Below are positions 35,500-44,738 of a stretch of DNA of 64,000 bases, piece after piece (position 1 is the first letter of the stretch; each line of letters begins with the position of its first letter). Origin of the DNA: CAXBNB01 sp040222275 (lineage in GTDB: Bacteria > Bacteroidota > Bacteroidia > Cytophagales > Cyclobacteriaceae); assembly GCA_040222275.1 (NCBI GenBank), contig JAVKDJ010000036.1, forward strand, positions 1-64,000. Reading direction: 5' to 3'. Under the pieces are notes generated by a model. The model was not told the origin of the DNA. It saw only the letters and a list, made by a program, of their open reading frames with translations, and searched no databases. The position numbers and the translations under genes are program-made.

Positions 35500-36618
35500 A
35501 TGAAAAAGACACGTATAATCTTTGCCATAGCTATTCCGTTGTTTATCGCTTCGTGCGGAACCGAGAATCCCCCTGCCCAGCAAACTCCTGGAGCTATACC
35601 AGTAAGTGTACAGCAAGTGAACCATACCTATGCCCCGTACTATGAAGAAGTACCGGCTACCGTAAAGGCGCTGCTGGAAGTAGAACTGCGGCCCCAGGTA
35701 AGCGGATATATTACTGGTATTCATTTCAAAGAAGGCGAACAGGTGAAAAAAGGCCAAAAGCTCTATTCGATAGACCAGCAACAAACAGAAGCCAATTACC
35801 TACAGGCCAGGGCCAACTTGTCAGTACAGAAAGCCAATCTCGAAAAAGCACTAAAGGATGTGGAACGCTATCGTGAACTGGACAAAAGTGATGCCATAGC
35901 CAAACAACAGGTGGACTATGCGGAAGCCAATTACCAGGCTGCCCAGAAACAAGTGGAAGCGGCAGAGGCTGCTGTACAAAGTGCACAAACCAATGTGAGG
36001 TATTCTTCCATCGTTGCACCTTTCAACGGAACCATAGGCATATCATCTGTGAGGCTGGGGGCATCTGTTGTACCAGGCCAAACTTTACTCAATACCATCT
36101 CATCGGATGATCCTATTGGGGTGGATATAGTAGTAGATCAATCCAGGATTTTTGAGTTCTCAAAGCTACTAAACAAGGAATCTGCCAGAGACTCTACTTT
36201 TTTGTTGTCTATAGGGGATTTTAACTATCCCTATCCTGGCAGGTTGAGTTTCATTGACAGGGCAGTGGATCCGCAAACGGGAGCTATAAAAATCCGTCTT
36301 GAATTCCCTAATCCTGAACACACGCTGCGTGCAGGAATGAGCGGCGGGCTAAGGATACTTACCAATACCGAATCAAAATCGATCACAATTCCCTTTAAAT
36401 CTGTAACCGAACAGCTGGGAGAGTTTTTTGTGTATGTGGTCACCGACAAGAATACCGTAACACAACGCCAGGTGCTTCTCGAAAAGCAGGTAGGAAAAGA
36501 CATTATCATCAAAAAAGGGCTAAGCCAAAATGAGACCATTGTGGTTGAAGGAGTGCAAAATTTGCGAGAAGGTGCCAGTGTTCAGTACACCTCACCCCAG
36601 GCCATCAGTCAAAGGTAA
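35500..36618 (+). CDS. RND efflux membrane fusion protein (AcrA/HlyD type), lipoprotein
   Basis: A 372-residue lipoprotein (FIASC, Cys19). A lipoyl-like domain (LRPQVSGYITGIHFKEGEQV, then KKGQKLYSID) surrounds a coiled-coil hairpin (about 85-155, rich in Ala/Gln), followed by NVRYSSIVAPFNGTIGI and a beta-barrel (RAGMSGGLRI). It links the TolC-like channel to the RND pump encoded next. Confidence 0.94.
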   Translation: MKKTRIIFAIAIPLFIASCGTENPPAQQTPGAIPVSVQQVNHTYAPYYEEVPATVKALLEVELRPQVSGYITGIHFKEGEQVKKGQKLYSIDQQQTEANYLQARANLSVQKANLEKALKDVERYRELDKSDAIAKQQVDYAEANYQAAQKQVEAAEAAVQSAQTNVRYSSIVAPFNGTIGISSVRLGASVVPGQTLLNTISSDDPIGVDIVVDQSRIFEFSKLLNKESARDSTFLLSIGDFNYPYPGRLSFIDRAVDPQTGAIKIRLEFPNPEHTLRAGMSGGLRILTNTESKSITIPFKSVTEQLGEFFVYVVTDKNTVTQRQVLLEKQVGKDIIIKKGLSQNETIVVEGVQNLREGASVQYTSPQAISQR

Positions 36619-36648
36619 GCTGCTTTTTACATAAAATATTAGAAGAAA

Positions 36649-39600
36649 ATGATTGCAGACGTTTTTATAAAAAGGCCAGTTACGGCGATAGTCGTATCGG
36701 TTGTTTTGGTACTGGTGGGGCTGATCGCCATGACCACCTTGCCCATATCGCAATACCCGGACATTACCCCACCCACGGTTTCCATTACGGGCAACTACAT
36801 AGGGGCAGATGCGGAAACGGTGGAAAAAACCACCACCACAGCAATAGAAACCCAGGTGAATGGTACTCCCGGCATGTCATACATGACAAGTAACAGTACG
36901 GCCAGTGGTGCCAGTTCAGTGACAGTTACCTTCGATGTAGGTACAGATATAGATATTGCTACCCTGGATGTACAAAACCGGGTGAGCATAGCCGAGCCTA
37001 CCTTGCCGGAGATAGTAAAGCGGTTGGGCGTTACGGTAAGAAAGCGTAACCCCAGCATATTTCTGGCCATCGGGCTCTATTCGCCCAACGGCTCCCATGA
37101 TGCTACATTCCTGGGCAACTTCGCCAACATCTATTTAAAAGATGCGCTCCTTCGGGTAAAGGGGGTAGGTGATATTGTCTCGTTGGGTGATGATTTTGGG
37201 ATGCGTGTATGGCTGAACCCGGATAAGCTGGCCAGTATGGGCATCACTCCTGCCGAGGTGAATGCGGCCCTCACAGAGCAAAACCTTCAAATAGCTGCGG
37301 GCACCATCGGTGGCAACCCCCAGCCCAGGGTGCAGGCCTTTGAGTACAACGTTATTACCAACAGCCGCCTCAACCAGGTGGAGGATTTTGAAAATATTGT
37401 CATCCGTTCCAATCCGGCCTTGGGTACCATGGTGTACCTCAAAGACATAGCCCGGGTGGAACTCGCCAAATTCAACTACGGAAACCACCCCTTCGTTATG
37501 GGGCATCCGGCGGCCTTTATGCTGCTGTACCTGGAGCCCGGAGGAAATGCCCTGGAAACCAATGAGGGGGTCATGGCAGCCCTGGAGGAAATGAAAAAAT
37601 CGTTTCCCAAAGATTTGGACTATTTGGTGCCATTGGAAACTACATCGGTGGTAGAAGTATCCATAGCGGAAGTTACCCAAACCTTGCTGGAAGCCCTGCT
37701 GCTTGTGGTGTTTGTGGTGTTTCTGTTCTTGCAAAACTGGCGTGCAACCCTGATACCTATTCTGGCCATACCGGTATCATTGATAGGTACATTTATCTTC
37801 TTCGTACCATTGGGCTTCACCATAAATACACTCACCTTATTCGCTTTCGTGTTGGCCATAGGTATTGTAGTGGATGATGCCATAGTGGTGGTAGAAGCCA
37901 TTCAGCATAATATAGACAAGTACAAACTCAACGCAAAAGAAGCCACTGTGAAGGCTATGAAGGAAATATCTGGTCCTGTAATAGCCATAGCGCTGATTTT
38001 GGCAGCTGTATTTGTACCGGTGGGGTTTGTACCGGGTATTGTGGGCAAATTATACCAACAGTTTGCCATTACCATCGCCATATCGGTTATTATTTCGGCA
38101 GTGGTAGCACTCTCGCTTACACCAGCATTAAGTATGATGCTCTTGAAGCCTTCCAATAAAAAAGGCAAGAAAAACTTTTTGGATCGCTTTTTTGAGGGTT
38201 TCAACAACTGGTTTGAAAGGGTATCCGGATCGTACACCAATGGAGTGGGCACCTGGATACGCAAAACACCCTATGTAGTGATCATGATGGTTTGTTTGTT
38301 TGTTGGCCTGTTTTATATGTTTGATAAAAAACCAACAGGTTTTATCCCTACAGAAGATGAAAAGAGAATGTATGTGGCCTACGAGATGCCTGAAGGTACC
38401 TCCACTACAAGGAACATAGAACTTCAGCTTGAGCTGCAAAAAAGGATACAAACACTGCCCTCACTCAATGTAGTAGGTGGTATAGCCGGATTGAACATCC
38501 TCACTTTTTCCAACAAGTCCAACGCTGGAACAGTCTTTGTAAACCTGAAACACTGGGATGAACGTGACCCTGATACTGAAAGCGTACCCCAGGTTATGGC
38601 CCAAATACGTTCGATGGTATCGGATATCAAAGAAGCCAGGATACTTGTAATTGCACCACCTGCCATTCCGGGACTGGGCCGCTCCTCCGGTTTTACTTTC
38701 GAACTGTTGCAAACCACCAGTACCGATGACATAAAACAATTTGAAGGGGTAATGCATAAGTTTCTGGGTGCTGCAAACCAGCGGCCTGAAATAGCCATGG
38801 CATATTCGTTTTTCTCGGCCCGTACACCAAGTTATCAGGTGGATTTGGACAGGGAAAAAGCTCGGAAAATGGGGGTTTCGGTGGCTGAAGCCTACAGTAC
38901 ACTTTCCAATCTGCTGGCAAGTAATTATGTGAATGACTTCAACATCTATGGCCGTAATTTCAGGGTGGTGACACAAGCCGATACGGTGTATAGGAAGGCC
39001 ATTGACGATATTGGAAAATACCATGTAAGAAACAGTGCTGGCAACATGGTGCCCCTTAGTGCCCTGATCAGTACCAAAATAATAGAAACCCCTGCGGTAG
39101 TGTCCCACTACAACATCTATCGGTCGGCAGAAATATTGGGAACTGCTGCTCCGGGATACAGTAGCGGCCAGGCGCTGAAGGCGCTGGAAGAAACAGCCAA
39201 CGAAGTACTGCCTACTGGCTACAATTATGAGTTTAGCGGCATGAGCCGAGAGGAAATCAAAGCCGGAAACAGCACACTAATCATATTTGTCATTTCAATA
39301 GTATTTGTGTTTCTATTTTTGGCTGCTTTGTACGAGAGCTGGTCCATACCGTTTTCAGTGCTGTTTGCCGTGCCTGTCGGGGCATTTGGTTCAATACTTA
39401 CGCTCACTTTGATGCCCGGACTGACCAACAATATCTATGCGCAAATCGGATTGATCACATTGATTGGTCTGGCCGCAAAGAACGCCATTCTGATTGTGGA
39501 ATTTGCCAAGGAAAGAGTCGATAGTGGTATGGAGGTGGTAGCGGCCACCCTCGAAGCAGTACATATCCGATTGAGGCCAATTATCATGACTTCACTGGCA

Positions 39601-39813
39601 TTCATCCTTGGGGTTATGCCCCTGGCCTTTTCATCCGGGGCAGGTGCAGAAGCTCGAAAAACGATAGGATGGACAGTAGCCGGAGGTATGGTGGCTGCCA
39701 GCTCTTTGGCCATTTTTGTAGTGCCTGTGCTCTATGTGATGATCACCAAAATAGCCTACCGTAGAAAAGCCAAAAAGGAAATTAAGCTTCAGCAGGAACT
39801 GGCAGAAGCCTAG
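36649..39813 (+). CDS. RND multidrug efflux transporter (AcrB/HAE1 type)
   Basis: A 1054-residue inner-membrane proton antiporter with 12 expected spans. Starts MIADVFIKRPVTAIV, has FVLAIGIVVDDAIVVVEAI with the paired Asp residues of TM4 that carry protons, GFIPTEDEKRMYV, and RPIIMTSLAFILGVMPLAFSSGAG near the end. It exports hydrophobic drugs, bile-like compounds or metabolites. Last gene of the operon, followed by a hairpin. The substrate cannot be told. Confidence 0.96.
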   Translation: MIADVFIKRPVTAIVVSVVLVLVGLIAMTTLPISQYPDITPPTVSITGNYIGADAETVEKTTTTAIETQVNGTPGMSYMTSNSTASGASSVTVTFDVGTDIDIATLDVQNRVSIAEPTLPEIVKRLGVTVRKRNPSIFLAIGLYSPNGSHDATFLGNFANIYLKDALLRVKGVGDIVSLGDDFGMRVWLNPDKLASMGITPAEVNAALTEQNLQIAAGTIGGNPQPRVQAFEYNVITNSRLNQVEDFENIVIRSNPALGTMVYLKDIARVELAKFNYGNHPFVMGHPAAFMLLYLEPGGNALETNEGVMAALEEMKKSFPKDLDYLVPLETTSVVEVSIAEVTQTLLEALLLVVFVVFLFLQNWRATLIPILAIPVSLIGTFIFFVPLGFTINTLTLFAFVLAIGIVVDDAIVVVEAIQHNIDKYKLNAKEATVKAMKEISGPVIAIALILAAVFVPVGFVPGIVGKLYQQFAITIAISVIISAVVALSLTPALSMMLLKPSNKKGKKNFLDRFFEGFNNWFERVSGSYTNGVGTWIRKTPYVVIMMVCLFVGLFYMFDKKPTGFIPTEDEKRMYVAYEMPEGTSTTRNIELQLELQKRIQTLPSLNVVGGIAGLNILTFSNKSNAGTVFVNLKHWDERDPDTESVPQVMAQIRSMVSDIKEARILVIAPPAIPGLGRSSGFTFELLQTTSTDDIKQFEGVMHKFLGAANQRPEIAMAYSFFSARTPSYQVDLDREKARKMGVSVAEAYSTLSNLLASNYVNDFNIYGRNFRVVTQADTVYRKAIDDIGKYHVRNSAGNMVPLSALISTKIIETPAVVSHYNIYRSAEILGTAAPGYSSGQALKALEETANEVLPTGYNYEFSGMSREEIKAGNSTLIIFVISIVFVFLFLAALYESWSIPFSVLFAVPVGAFGSILTLTLMPGLTNNIYAQIGLITLIGLAAKNAILIVEFAKERVDSGMEVVAATLEAVHIRLRPIIMTSLAFILGVMPLAFSSGAGAEARKTIGWTVAGGMVAASSLAIFVVPVLYVMITKIAYRRKAKKEIKLQQELAEA

Positions 39814-39848
39814 TGAAAAGTCGATAAGAAAGAGGTCGTGTTGGTAGA

Positions 39849-39883
39849 TAAACAGTTGCCGGAATAAATCCGGCAACTGTTTA
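39849..39883. terminator. Hairpin between convergent RND and esterase genes
   Basis: TAAACAGTTGCCGG pairs perfectly with CCGGCAACTGTTTA (14-bp stem, 7-nt loop). It sits in the middle of a 154-bp convergent gap and could end transcripts from both sides. No classic T-run follows on either strand (on the plus strand an A-run follows). Confidence 0.65.
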
Positions 39884-39967
39884 AAAAAAACGTAAAAAGC
39901 CGTTTTGCAAACCTGAGTTCTGCGTAAAAAAACTTTCAGCACGCCATCCTTACCAACGCCATTCGGA

Positions 39968-41749
39968 TTATTTTTCTAACTGCCCGGCAATAATTGGCGC
40001 CAGCAATTCATACCCCTCCTTGTTGGGGTGCAGCCCATCGGTAAATAAGGATTCATCAAGGGTGCCATCTTCTTTAAGCAAGACTTTACCGGGATCTGCG
40101 AATTGCACATTTTTCAATGCGGCCAATTGCTGCATCATAATATTTACTGATACCACCCGCTTTTCCTGGCTCCTTCGGGGGTAAATGCCCAGCATGTGTA
40201 TGGTAGCGCCGGGCTGCTTTGCCCGCACAGCATCTATCACTGCCGATAGTCCCGTGATGATTTCTTCATTTGAATTCAAACCGAAATTATTCGTGCCCAG
40301 CATCATCATCACATGATCGGCCTCATAGCCATCCAACTCATCGTGGTAGGTCCGCCAGAGCACGTTTTCGATACGGTCCCAGCCAAATCCAAAGTTGCCT
40401 GTTTCGAGAGGTGTCAGGTATTTTTTCCATGATTTTTCTCCTCTCGCAATAGGAGCCTCAGGCATTCCTGCCCAGTAGTGGGTAATGGAATTGCCGATGA
40501 AACACACCTTTGGCGGGTTGGTTTTGTTTCTTTCCAATATGGCCTGGTGACGGGCTTCCCATTCGTATAGCCCAGGCTCTCTACGCTGGGTGACGGGTAT
40601 CGTAGTGCTGATGGTGCCTACCGGCTGACTCAAAATTTGCCGAACGGCATTTTCACAGGCTTTGGCATGGGCCATCATCCCCAGATCGGTGGGGTGGGTG
40701 CCATCCACATAGTCTTCCATACCGAGGTTTAATTCTTCTTTTGTGATAAGAAACAGATCGTCAATGCCTTCATTCCTCATGTCGGTAAAAGACTTTTTCA
40801 TCACCTCGTTGAGTCTGGTATATACCGAATACCGACTGCTATTCAACGTGCCATCCGAATACCCACTGTGCTCTACCAATAAAATGGGTGTGCCTGGTCT
40901 TCGTTGCTTTAGCGTCTTCACCGATTTTTTGATGCGCCTTTCTACTTCTTCCACCGTCCTGTCTTCAGTCGGGGTAAGGTTGGGCAGGCAATCAATTACA
41001 TAAACCTTTGCATCTATTTCACTGATCAGGTCGATCAATTCATCTTCCAGCCTGCCATTGCCTGAAAAACCCAGATTGATGAGCGGTCTGTCCATATTGC
41101 GTTGCAAAATACCTGTCCATGCCATACCGGGGCGCGATGCACATGCCCCCTGTGCAATGGAAGTACCATAGACCACTATTGGCTTTTCCTGCCTTACCGG
41201 AATCGCTTCAATGGTTGCTCCTTCCGGCACACCTATTTCCAGCCACTTCACCCCATTGTACAAGGGCAGGTAAAGTTGGTAGTCTCTACCGAGCTTATGG
41301 TACTTTTCCCGGGCATCTATTCCTGCAAAATTGTACACACAGGTATCGCCAAAATGCCTTCTACCCAACAACCAATGCCAGGCACCCTCTCCGTCTTTGG
41401 CATACAGGTCCACGCCACTCACACCTGTGGCAGGCATGTGGTTCATCTCAAAGTTGCCGGTAACGCCATAACGCACTTTTATTTGCTCTGCATTGGTTCG
41501 AAAACGAACCATCAGTCCGGCTGCATGCTTGGATAGGTTCCAGACTGCTCCTCGCACCTTGTCCTTTGCCCGCAGGGGCAACCTGTCGTAGGGTGCCTCC
41601 ACTTCGGCAGGCCAGGCCTGTCCTTCTATATAAGATTGATTTCCCTCTACCGGGTTCCACCACTGAAAAGATGTCTCCTGGGAAAAAGATGGGTGGGCAG
41701 CCGCAGTAAGTAAAAGAAACACAAGCGCCTTGATAAGATTGGTTTTCAT
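39968..41749 (-). CDS. Two-catalytic-domain SGNH esterase with GxDLY N-terminal domain
   Basis: A 593-residue secreted protein (signal ending HPSFSQ). Residues ~25-185 form a beta domain with GVDLY (112-116). Then one SGNH domain with GTSIAQG (Ser197) and DGTHPTDLG (349-357), and a second with IGNSITHYW (Ser421), LGTNNFGL and DGLHPNKEGY near the end. Such fusions occur in Bacteroidota glycan loci and are thought to be carbohydrate esterases. It follows the oxidoreductase gene by 30 bp. Whether the two active sites remove different acyl groups is open. Confidence 0.88.
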   Translation of the reverse strand: MKTNLIKALVFLLLTAAAHPSFSQETSFQWWNPVEGNQSYIEGQAWPAEVEAPYDRLPLRAKDKVRGAVWNLSKHAAGLMVRFRTNAEQIKVRYGVTGNFEMNHMPATGVSGVDLYAKDGEGAWHWLLGRRHFGDTCVYNFAGIDAREKYHKLGRDYQLYLPLYNGVKWLEIGVPEGATIEAIPVRQEKPIVVYGTSIAQGACASRPGMAWTGILQRNMDRPLINLGFSGNGRLEDELIDLISEIDAKVYVIDCLPNLTPTEDRTVEEVERRIKKSVKTLKQRRPGTPILLVEHSGYSDGTLNSSRYSVYTRLNEVMKKSFTDMRNEGIDDLFLITKEELNLGMEDYVDGTHPTDLGMMAHAKACENAVRQILSQPVGTISTTIPVTQRREPGLYEWEARHQAILERNKTNPPKVCFIGNSITHYWAGMPEAPIARGEKSWKKYLTPLETGNFGFGWDRIENVLWRTYHDELDGYEADHVMMMLGTNNFGLNSNEEIITGLSAVIDAVRAKQPGATIHMLGIYPRRSQEKRVVSVNIMMQQLAALKNVQFADPGKVLLKEDGTLDESLFTDGLHPNKEGYELLAPIIAGQLEK

Positions 41750-41779
41750 AATACTGAAATGATTTGTATAGTTTGAAAC

Positions 41780-42847
41780 TTATAATTCTATGGTTTTTCC
41801 TTCTTTGATGGAACGGTCGGCAGCCAGTACAATCTGCAGGCTACTCAGTGCATCCTGCATGTGGTCTGTCAGGTCAATATCTTCGGCTATGGCTTTTAGG
41901 AAATAATCCTGTTCCCTTCTGCAAAGCTCATTGTGGTCTGGTTCGTCTTCCAGGTTCACATAGTCGTCAGCTTTCACAAAATGGTTGTTGCCGTCCTGCT
42001 GGCTGCTATGCACTTTCAATCGCTGGGTCTGGGTATGCATGTCGATGTTGTCTGAGTCCACTTTTTCTATCTGGTCGGCCACTATGCTCACACAACCTTG
42101 TGGGCCCACCACATCTTTGACAAAAAAAGCTGTTTCGCTCATCATAGGGCCCCAACCGGCTTCATACCAGCCTACACTCCCATCGGCGAAGCGCACCTGC
42201 AGCTGGCCATAATTGTACATATCCTCTGCTATCTGGTCTGTAAGCCTGGCTCCTATAGCCGTCACACTTATGGGTGTGGAACGGGTCATCTGGCACATCA
42301 CATCCACATAGTGCACCCCACAATCTACGATGGGCGACATGGATTTCATCAGGTTTTTATGTGTGTCCCACATAGCACCTTTGCTTTGCTGGTTTAGGTT
42401 CATACGCATGACCAGAGGTTTGCCCAGGGTCTGTGCCATTTCCACAAAGCGGATCCAGGAAGGGTGATGCCTGAGTATATAGCCCACTACCAGCTTCTTA
42501 TTGGCTTTTTTAGCGGCATCCACTACTCGCTGCGCTCCGTCATAGTCGGGGGCTACTGGTTTTTCTAAAAACACATGACACCCTTGCTCGAATGCCTCTA
42601 CCGCATAGGGCACGTGCGTATCGGGGTAGGTAGAGATACATACCGCATCGGGTTGGGTAGCTTCCAGTGCTTCGTGGTAGTCGTGATAGAGTGGATAGTC
42701 GCCTCCCAGCTTTTCGTTGAGCACGGCATTGCTGTTGCCGCGGCTTACGATCCCACATATCGTCACTTCATCCATTTGGTGGTAAGCCATGGCATGACTG
42801 GCACCCATGTTGCCACAGCCCACTACCAATATTTTTATGTTGCTCAT
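41780..42847 (-). CDS. Gfo/Idh/MocA-family NAD(P)-dependent oxidoreductase
   Basis: A 355-residue cytoplasmic enzyme. N-terminal Rossmann fold GCGNMGASHA (10-19), the EKPVAPD motif near residue 94, and a C-terminal alpha/beta domain with SPIVDCGVHYVDVM. Members oxidise or reduce sugars, inositols or sugar acids. It is upstream of the double SGNH esterase, presumably one transcript. Substrate unknown. Confidence 0.92.
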   Translation of the reverse strand: MSNIKILVVGCGNMGASHAMAYHQMDEVTICGIVSRGNSNAVLNEKLGGDYPLYHDYHEALEATQPDAVCISTYPDTHVPYAVEAFEQGCHVFLEKPVAPDYDGAQRVVDAAKKANKKLVVGYILRHHPSWIRFVEMAQTLGKPLVMRMNLNQQSKGAMWDTHKNLMKSMSPIVDCGVHYVDVMCQMTRSTPISVTAIGARLTDQIAEDMYNYGQLQVRFADGSVGWYEAGWGPMMSETAFFVKDVVGPQGCVSIVADQIEKVDSDNIDMHTQTQRLKVHSSQQDGNNHFVKADDYVNLEDEPDHNELCRREQDYFLKAIAEDIDLTDHMQDALSSLQIVLAADRSIKEGKTIEL

Positions 42848-42947
42848 TTCTATCTATCTGTCAGGTTTATCAAAAAAATGTGATCGCCTAAATTATTTGT
42901 TCTAGGGGAGAAATAACAGGGTTAGTAAAATAAACTAACGTGAATTC

Positions 42948-42980
42948 AGCTTTACTAAACCTTCGAGGTTTGGCAAAGCT
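42948..42980. repeat. Boundary hairpin of cassette A
   Basis: AGCTTTACTAAACC and GGTTTGGCAAAGCT pair with two mismatches around TTCGA. It is a decayed version of the hairpins at 43259-43293 and 43571-43604. Confidence 0.8.
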
Positions 42981-42983
42981 AAA

Positions 42984-43258
42984 TCAAGGGCCCAGCAACC
43001 CGATAAAAGCGGAAAGCCCATGTAAATGATCGATATGATCGGGGGCGGTGTTGCCAGCAAAGGCCAGGATGTGCAATCTTCTCTAAGTGGTTTCACCCAC
43101 CTGTTGCATGCCGTTCGGGCATTGCCTCAGCACCGGGTTCCTTTTCAAGCCCAGCTCGTTGATTAGGTAATCAGCGCATTCGGTGGTGCTGGCAGAGGAC
43201 ACAGTAACGGGCGGGCAATTGTTAGTTCTGTATGAAATAGAACCTGTAACTAGTATGC
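42984..43258 (-). pseudogene. Cassette A: broken copy of the hydrolase 3' end
   Basis: The region 42984-43190 is homologous to the last 68 codons of the hydrolase at 43608-44507 (STTECADYLINELGLKRNPV). A CAG codon has become TAG in GETTQGR, so the copy is interrupted. Upstream of the homology (43191-43258) is a ~68-bp linker shared with cassette B but not with the full gene. No start or signal peptide. Confidence 0.85.
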
Positions 43259-43293
43259 AAGCTTTACTAAACCTCGAAGGTTTAGTAAAGCTT
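43259..43293. repeat. Boundary hairpin of cassette B
   Basis: AAGCTTTACTAAACCT and AGGTTTAGTAAAGCTT form perfect 16-bp arms around CGA. It lies 2 bp beyond the stop of the cassette B frame. Confidence 0.9.
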
Positions 43294-43295
43294 GG

Positions 43296-43570
43296 TCAAG
43301 AGCCTAGCAACCCGATAAAAAAGGAAAGTCCATGCAAATGATCGACATGATCGGGGGCGGTGTTGCCAGCAAAGGCCAGGATGTGCAATCTTCCCTGAGT
43401 GGTTTCACCCACCTGTTGCATGCCGTTCGGGCCTTGCCTCAGCACCGGGTTCCTTTTCAAGCCCAGCTCCCTAATCAGGTAATCGGCACATTCGGTGGTG
43501 CTCACAGAGGACACAATCAGGGGCTCGCAATTGTTAGTTCTATATGAAAAGAAGCCTCTCACTGGTATTC
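43296..43570 (-). pseudogene. Cassette B: partial copy of the hydrolase 3' end
   Basis: An open frame (ATG at 43562) whose last 68 codons match the C-terminus of the neighbouring hydrolase (STTECADYLIRELGLKRNPV, ending GLLGS). The preceding residues, FSYRTNNCEPLIVSSV, come from the shared linker and match nothing in the full gene. It lacks the catalytic Ser region and any signal peptide, so it should not make a working enzyme. Its stop lies exactly 312 bp from those of cassette A and of the full gene. Confidence 0.85.
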
Positions 43571-43604
43571 AAGCTTTACTAAACCTCGAAGGTTTAGTAA
43601 AGCT
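43571..43604. repeat. Boundary hairpin after the full-length hydrolase
   Basis: AGCTTTACTAAACCT and AGGTTTAGTAAAGCT form perfect 15-bp arms around CGA, 3 bp beyond the hydrolase stop. It may act as a transcript-ending structure and marks the third period of the array. Confidence 0.85.
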
Positions 43605-43607
43605 AAA

Positions 43608-44507
43608 TCAAGGGCCCAGCAATCCGATAAAAGCGGAAAGCCCATGTAAATGATCGATATGATCGGGGGCAGTGTTGCCGGCAAAGGCCAGGATGTGCAA
43701 TCTTCCCTGAGTGGTTTCACCCACCTGTTGCATGCCGTTCGGGCCTTGCCTCAGCACCGGGTTCCTTTTCAAACTCAGCTCATTGATTAGGTAATCTGCG
43801 CATTCGGTGGTGCTGGCATAGGTACCAGGAAATATGGATGAATGTGTGAAAACAAAACCTTTCCCGCCGTTGACGGCCATTCGAGCCAACTGCAAAAAAG
43901 GCCCGAGTTTTTCTCCGTTTACCCTTCCTCCGTTGGACAGTAATTGTTTGTCGGGTATGTAGTCGGTGTGGAGGCCGTCAAGCAACAGCACACCATCAAT
44001 CATTCCGAAAGTTTTGGGATTGCCTAACAAAGCCCGCACTGCCCCGTAACCAGCGCTGAAACCAGAAACCAATATTCTTCTCGTCCTGATGCCATGCGCT
44101 TCCAGCAATATACCCCGGGTTTTATGGAGCAGCCTGACGGCCACTTCAGGGTCTAACAGTGGCCTTTCATAGGCACCTGACCCACTACCCAAATTGACGG
44201 TGGCTACCGCATATTGCTTGTCTCCCTGGCAGCCAGCCCACTCTGTAACACTGGAGCTCCCATGAAAGTGAATGATCAGGTCTGTGGTATCTTTTTCTGC
44301 CCAATGAGCAGGAATAAACATTTCGATGGGTACATCGAAAACACCGTCTATCGAAAAGCGCTTCCCTTCGCATGTCGTACCATCCACCCTTTCGTGGGGG
44401 CGGATGTGCTCCTGCATGGGTGAGGGGTTTTGTGCCAGTTGCCCGGGCTTGTCCGAGCAGGCCAGCAACATCAACACCAACAGCCACCATATATTTTCTT
44501 TGGCCAT
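43608..44507 (-). CDS. Alpha/beta-hydrolase-like esterase lipoprotein
   Basis: A 299-residue lipoprotein (LLAC, Cys17). An oxyanion-type HFHGSSS (80-86) and the nucleophile elbow GFSAGYG (149-155, Ser151) indicate an alpha/beta-hydrolase. The C-terminal APDHIDHLHGL likely provides the catalytic His. No closer family is recognised. Its last 68 codons are repeated twice downstream as partial cassettes. Its neighbours suggest an esterase for glycan side groups or a peptidase, unproven. Confidence 0.75.
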   Translation of the reverse strand: MAKENIWWLLVLMLLACSDKPGQLAQNPSPMQEHIRPHERVDGTTCEGKRFSIDGVFDVPIEMFIPAHWAEKDTTDLIIHFHGSSSVTEWAGCQGDKQYAVATVNLGSGSGAYERPLLDPEVAVRLLHKTRGILLEAHGIRTRRILVSGFSAGYGAVRALLGNPKTFGMIDGVLLLDGLHTDYIPDKQLLSNGGRVNGEKLGPFLQLARMAVNGGKGFVFTHSSIFPGTYASTTECADYLINELSLKRNPVLRQGPNGMQQVGETTQGRLHILAFAGNTAPDHIDHLHGLSAFIGLLGP

Positions 44508-44738
44508 GCGCTATGCTTTTATGATGATGGTAAAGTTAAGGTGGGATTAATGATTTTCTATCAGAAATAGCCCTTTCTGCAATTGCTACTGCTGATGCGT
44601 ATCTTTATTTCTTAACTTGTTACTGACAATCCTTACAGGTAAAGCCGTTGAGCAAGTTGCCGATTGGGGAGAATAGAAAAATCCTTATTAAAGCTACGGT
44701 TTTTGTTCTAATTTTTAGCCCATGCATTTTGACCATTG

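Noticed and set aside
39849..39883. Classical rho-independent terminator
   Set aside because: The stem is excellent, but neither strand has a T-run right after it; kept only as a probable transcript-end hairpin.
42948..43604. CRISPR-like or integron cassette array
   Set aside because: Only three units, the repeated part is coding sequence of the neighbouring gene, and no cas genes, integrase or attC-type core sites are visible.
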